From Laburnicola sp. R22_1 (Eukaryota > Ascomycota > Dothideomycetes > Pleosporales > Didymosphaeriaceae): DNA of 64,000 nucleotides. A program made the translations under genes and the position numbers. A model generated the notes under the pieces. That model saw only the letters and a list, made by a program, of their open reading frames with translations, made no database searches and was not told the DNA's origin. Location of the stretch: contig JACONQ010000016.1 in the NCBI GenBank assembly GCA_014281115.1, positions 1,116,001 through 1,180,000 on the forward strand, in the 5' to 3' direction. Positions 60,120 to 64,000 of the stretch are shown piece by piece. Within the stretch, counting starts at the first letter, position 1, and every line of letters begins with the position of its first letter.

Positions 60120-60211
60120 AATGGTGGAGTTATCGCGTGCTGAAGTTAGGGTGTTTTGGTGTTGCGCGGGCATTACGCGAATCCGGGCATTACGCGCACG
60201 GACACGGTATA

Positions 60212-62322
60212 CCGTGCACGGACGCGCAACACCCGCCAAATAACATACTCACCACTTTAAAGATAAAGTTATTAAGCCATCTACAATAGTTATTATTATA
60301 AGATTTTATAGAGTAGTAGTAATTAGATGCTTGCGATTAATTTGTACTATCTAAATCTACCAGAAAGTGTAACGTTGCGGCCGCGACGGGTAATAAAAGC
60401 TAGAGCAGCTAGTGCAGCCTATGATGCCTCCTTAGCAGCTGCACCAGCACCATATTGTTTCTAACACTTATTAGCTTAAGTAGAGGCTTTTAAGGCCTTG
60501 CGCTTGCCTTTTTAGGATAGTTATATAGCTTTTTTAGTGTTGCGAGCTGCCTTCTAGCGCTCGCATTTAGCTGCCTTATTAGCCTTCTCCTCCTCCCTTA
60601 CCACCTTAGCTGCCTCTCTCGCCACACGCCTCTCCTCTGCCTCCTACTCTTAGAGTAGCTTAGTAGTAGCTTAAAGTTTCTTCCTATTAGCCTTTGCAAG
60701 CTGCCTATTATACTCTTCTCTCTACTTTACTATCTCTTATACACGTGCCTCTCTAATCTTACGCAGAGACTAGAAGACAGCACTACTATAGTACTTCTAG
60801 CGCTGCTATAAGTTAAGAGGTTTGCCGCACTTCTTATACTTCTTCTTAGCAGTAAGAGCCTTTCTTAAGCTATTATTCTTATAGTGTAGCAGCTTGTTTT
60901 GTACTTAGAGTCTATAGAGTATTTAGAAGAGCGACTTTAACTCTTCTATAGTAGTATCCTTTACTGCAGAGCGTACGAGACGCTCTATCTGGCGCCAGTT
61001 ATTGTTGGTAAGCGCTAAGGACCGTCCTTTACTATTATTTTGCTGCTCTGAGGTATCGTTCGCAAAGCGTTTAAGTATAACCTCTAGGTCTATAGGCTAT
61101 ATACTAGCAGCTTTAAAGGACTTAAGGATAGTCTCTATCTTAAAGGAGGTCTCCTACGCTTTCTAGAATAGCGGGAAGAAGTCTCCCTTCTTAACTAGTA
61201 CTAGCCCTTGGCTCCTCTAGAGGTGGGTGGAGAGCTCCTTAGAGTAGGCAGTAGAGAGAGGTTTAAACATAACAACGTTAAGAGGTTAAAGCGTATAGGT
61301 AGAGTAAGGGGGAAATACAGCTAGAAGTATATAATAGAAGTTATAATAGTTAATAAACTTCTTTATAAGGTAACTGCTATAGCCATTAAGTAAAAGGAGA
61401 CACTAGTCTCTTTTATAACACGCTTTCTGCTTTGTGCAGCAATTAAAGATCTGCTCTAGCCACGCTAAACCAACGTTGTTATTTGTCTATTTAGATAGAG
61501 ATAAAGCCACAAAGACGTTGTGTTACCTAGCTTTAATAGCGTTTACCTACGCTGCCTATAGTAAGCTATTCGCTAACTAATAGATAAGACCTAGCAGCAG
61601 AGCCTCTCTATTAGCGCAGATAGCTGCTAAGAGGGTGATCTATTCTTAAGAACTATCTTAGAGTGACGCTTACACCTCTTTACGCTCCTATATCTAATAG
61701 CTAAACACTTATTTTAAGCGTCCTATTATACCTATTATAAAGCCCTTCTTATCTATATTATAGGTATAGCGCGGCTATATATTATACTGCTTTATCTTCT
61801 AATATAGTAAGTTAAAGTATAGCTTACACTTAATGTTTAAATTAGTATTATAGTAGAGGGAGTTAATTCTAGATGTCTATTTTAAGATAAGATAGTGGCT
61901 GTATTAGTTAAGAAAGCGCGTTACTCACCTCTCGCTCACGCGCTTATTAGCTATCTAGAATGCGAAATTTTGTATTATCTTTCTTATAGAAGGCAGCCCT
62001 CTTTTTATAAGGTCTTTAATATAGTATACAAGCTCTAACTCTTATTATTAGCTAAGGTTTTGTTAATCGCGTTCTTTGGCTACCTATAGGCGCTAATAGC
62101 CTTAGTGTCTTTAGCTTAGTGTACTTTAGTTTATATAGAACTAGTTAGCAATTATCTAGTATAAGAACTATTCTCCTAGTTTAAGCGCTTTAATTACTAC
62201 AATTGTATTATTAATTAGAGCTATAGTAGTAGAGTTATAAGGTATGAAAGTTTAGGTTTTATTTAGAGTTTTAGTATTTAGTGGGCGTTGCGCGTCCTTA
62301 GGCGTTGTGCGTCTATACATAG
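60212..62322 (-). mobile_element. Pogo-like element D, strongly RIP-mutated relative of A
   Basis: The left end is CCGTGCACGGACGCGCAAC (60212) and the right end reads, on the minus strand, CTATGTATAGACGCACAAC, the same sequence after C-to-T/G-to-A changes. TA flanks are at 60210-60211 and 62323-62324. The body is colinear with A throughout, but the termini are not A's. Length 2111 bp. Confidence 0.85.
60450..62226 (-). pseudogene. Transposase remnant of element D
   Basis: Colinear with the transposase of A but with far more TpA-producing changes. The expected start CCAT reads CTAT near 62223, so ATG is lost as ATA. No open segment of useful length remains. The HTH, catalytic and basic coiled regions are recognisable only by alignment with A. 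Confidence 0.8.
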
Positions 62323-63721
62323 TAATGCCCAGATTCGCGTAATGTCTATGCAACACTAAAAGCGCTCTATTAGCAATTAGGTAATAGAACTACCCACAAT
62401 TAATATTATTACGAGATTTTCTAGAGTAGCACTATATTAATGCTTGCGATTAATTTGCACTATCTATATCTATTAGGAAGCTTAATATTGTGGCTGCAGC
62501 GTATAGATCTAGTTAGGGTAGCAGATGCGGCCTCTAAGGCCTCTCCATTATCTTAAGCATTAACAACACGTTTCTAACGCTTTTTGCTCTATAGAGCTGG
62601 CTAAGAGGCCTTTCTCTTACCCTTTTAGGATAGTTGTAGAGCTTTTTTAGCGTTGTGGGCAGACTTCTAGGCAGCGCGCTAAGCTGTCTTTTTAGCCCTC
62701 TTTTTCTCCTTTACCTCTCTAGCTACCTCTCGCGCAACACGCTTCTTCTGCTAGATTTTCTCCTTATATAGCTTAGCTGCCTTCTTTAGCTCTGCTATCT
62801 CTGCTTTTTAAAGCTGCTACTACTTATCCTCCTACTTCTTAATTAATTAACAAACACGTGCCTCTCTTACTTTCCTTAGTAACTATAAGATAGCCCTACT
62901 ATAATAATCCTGACGCTGTTAAAGGTCTAGAGCTTTACTCTTCTTCTCACACTTCTTTTTAATAAATAGCGCCTACCTAAGCCTATTATTATTATACTTA
63001 AGCAGCTTATTTTTAATAGATAGGTGGTAGAGTAATTAATAAAGCTTTTATATATCCTTACTACTTTAATTACTTACTATAGAGCGTACAAGCCTATCTA
63101 TCTTTCTCTAATCATAATTACTAAGCCTCAATAAGGAGCTATTGCCTAATTCTTAATCCTGGGTGAACCTATTAAGGATAGGATTAGAATTAGGTGGCGA
63201 TATACCTATGGCTCTAAAAGAGCTCAGGATAGTTAATTCCTTAAAGGAGACCTTCCACGCGTTCTAGAATAGGAGAAAGAAGTCGCCTTTAGTAATAGAA
63301 ACCAGGCCCTGGCTTCTATAGAGATATCTTAATAGCTCTACTAAGTAGGCTGTTAATAAAGGCTTAAACATTATAACATTAAGAGGCTAAAGCGTATAAG
63401 TTAAATAAGAAAGCAGAATAGTAAGAAGAATCCTATACTAATCACAGTAGTTAATAAAGTCCATAGTAATGTTAAATCTATAGCCATCTATAATTAAGAG
63501 TTAATATAATCGGCGGGTCTTCTCTTTTATACAGTAATTAAATATCTATTTAAGCCAGGCAAGCCCAATATTATCATTCGTCTAGCCAGAGGGTAATAAG
63601 GTAATAAAGACTTCTTATTCTCCTGCCTTAATATCCTCTACCTAGCTTAATTAGATGCTCTTGTTTGCAGCCTTATAGATAAGGCTTAGCGGTAGAGCTA
63701 ATTTATTAGCGCAGATACATA
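62323..63721 (-). mobile_element. Pogo-like element E, truncated relative of C
   Basis: Starts TAATGCCCAGATTCGCGTAA, the inner part of C's left terminal repeat, and follows 58123 onward closely, ending at the position equal to about 59522. It is cut at 63721 by an LTR element. Its own outer 15 bp are missing left of D. The transposase part is RIP-decayed with no usable ORF. Confidence 0.85.
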
Positions 63722-63959
63722 TGTTAGATAGACGGTTACTGTGCATTCTAGTAATAATCTCTCTGTAAAATACACTAAGGAGGCTGGCGCACTACTGTTT
63801 TGCATTGCCCCTTTACTATTCTAGATAGTATAAGGGCCTTAGCATAGATAGAAACTTCTCGCGATAGCTAGGCTTCTCCATTTTTACAATCAATTATTAT
63901 AGTCATTAATTCTCATTAATATATTATCTCAAAGTGACAGAACACTATTAAATCTAACA
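63722..63959 (+). repeat. LTR of a retroelement related to the solo LTR at 39632
   Basis: Starts TGTTAGATAGACGG and ends AAATCTAACA; the segments ACTAAGGAGGCTGGCG and GATAGCTAGGCTTCTCC align with 39770-39870. About 238 bp, shorter than the 318-bp relative. The left flank (ACATA) does not reappear at 63960-63964 (ATTAA), so an internal region probably continues past the window. Confidence 0.7.
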
Positions 63960-64000
63960 ATTAAGAGTCTTACTACCTTAATTAATCCTAAGAAAAGACA
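63960..64000. other. Possible internal sequence of the LTR element at the window edge
   Basis: Only 41 bases are available, without an initiator-tRNA half-site of the copia type. Confidence 0.3.

Larger units (their letters stand above)
55981..60207 (-). mobile_element. Pogo-like element C, interrupted by element B
   Basis: The left end CCGTGTCCGTGCGCG (55981-55995) is separated by B from the rest of the terminal repeat, which resumes ATGCCCGGATTCGCG at 58125. Joined across one TA, it is the exact inverse of the right end finishing at 60207. C shares the TA at 55979-55980 with element A. Without B it is about 2.1 kb. Confidence 0.92.

Noticed and set aside
5778..63720. TAG as a reassigned sense codon, because so many frames are broken only by TAG
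   Set aside because: TAG sits where CAG or TGG is expected and always fits CpA to TpA change; the intact MFS gene does not use internal TAG, and the breaks are confined to repeats and RIP-affected genes.

Overview
This window looks like repeat-rich nuclear DNA of a filamentous ascomycete (Pezizomycotina); I cannot name the species. The evidence is short spliceosomal introns of about 50 bp, a Zn(II)2Cys6 regulator, fungal-type MFS transporters, and many Ty1/copia, hAT and pogo/Fot1-like elements. The repeats carry the signature of repeat-induced point mutation (RIP): CpA to TpA changes on both strands, AT-rich blocks, and reading frames stopped mostly by TAG at former CAG or TGG codons.

Layout. 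1-1030 is the 3' end of a copia element. 1031-3515 is ordinary host DNA with one plausible small gene on the minus strand. 3946-5388 is an inverted, truncated copia fragment. 5389-19009 is an old copia element that hosts a younger full-length copia (6744-12007, duplication CTATA) and a full-length hAT element (15044-18041, duplication ATCTCGCT). 19010-19300 is a host gene fragment cut by that copia. 19896-20597 is a 702-bp foldback MITE, and 20600-22717 is a pogo-like element. 22718-28460 is mostly single-copy: an intact, spliced Dal5-type MFS gene (23814-25501), a RIP-damaged DHA2-type drug-efflux MFS gene (about 26470-27882), and the divergent 5' end of a Zn2Cys6 regulator gene (28461-28601).

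The main structure is 28602-45882. An old hAT element inserted inside the zinc-cluster coding sequence, with 17-bp terminal inverted repeats and a perfect 8-bp duplication ACGACGGC. It later received five direct insertions: a pogo-like element (itself carrying copia 30189-35609), a 701-bp foldback MITE, a solo LTR, and a minus-strand copia (itself carrying another solo LTR). The rest of the regulator gene resumes at 45883 and is cut again by a minus-strand copia at 47305-52944.

53868 to the right end is a chain of pogo-like elements (A, B inside C, D, E), all coding on the minus strand and joined at TA dinucleotides. An LTR element entering at 63722 truncates the chain.

Only one gene looks intact and functional, the MFS transporter at 23814-25501. 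The DHA2 transporter and the divergent regulator probably formed a small efflux module that insertion and RIP have destroyed. No tRNA, rRNA or CRISPR was seen.
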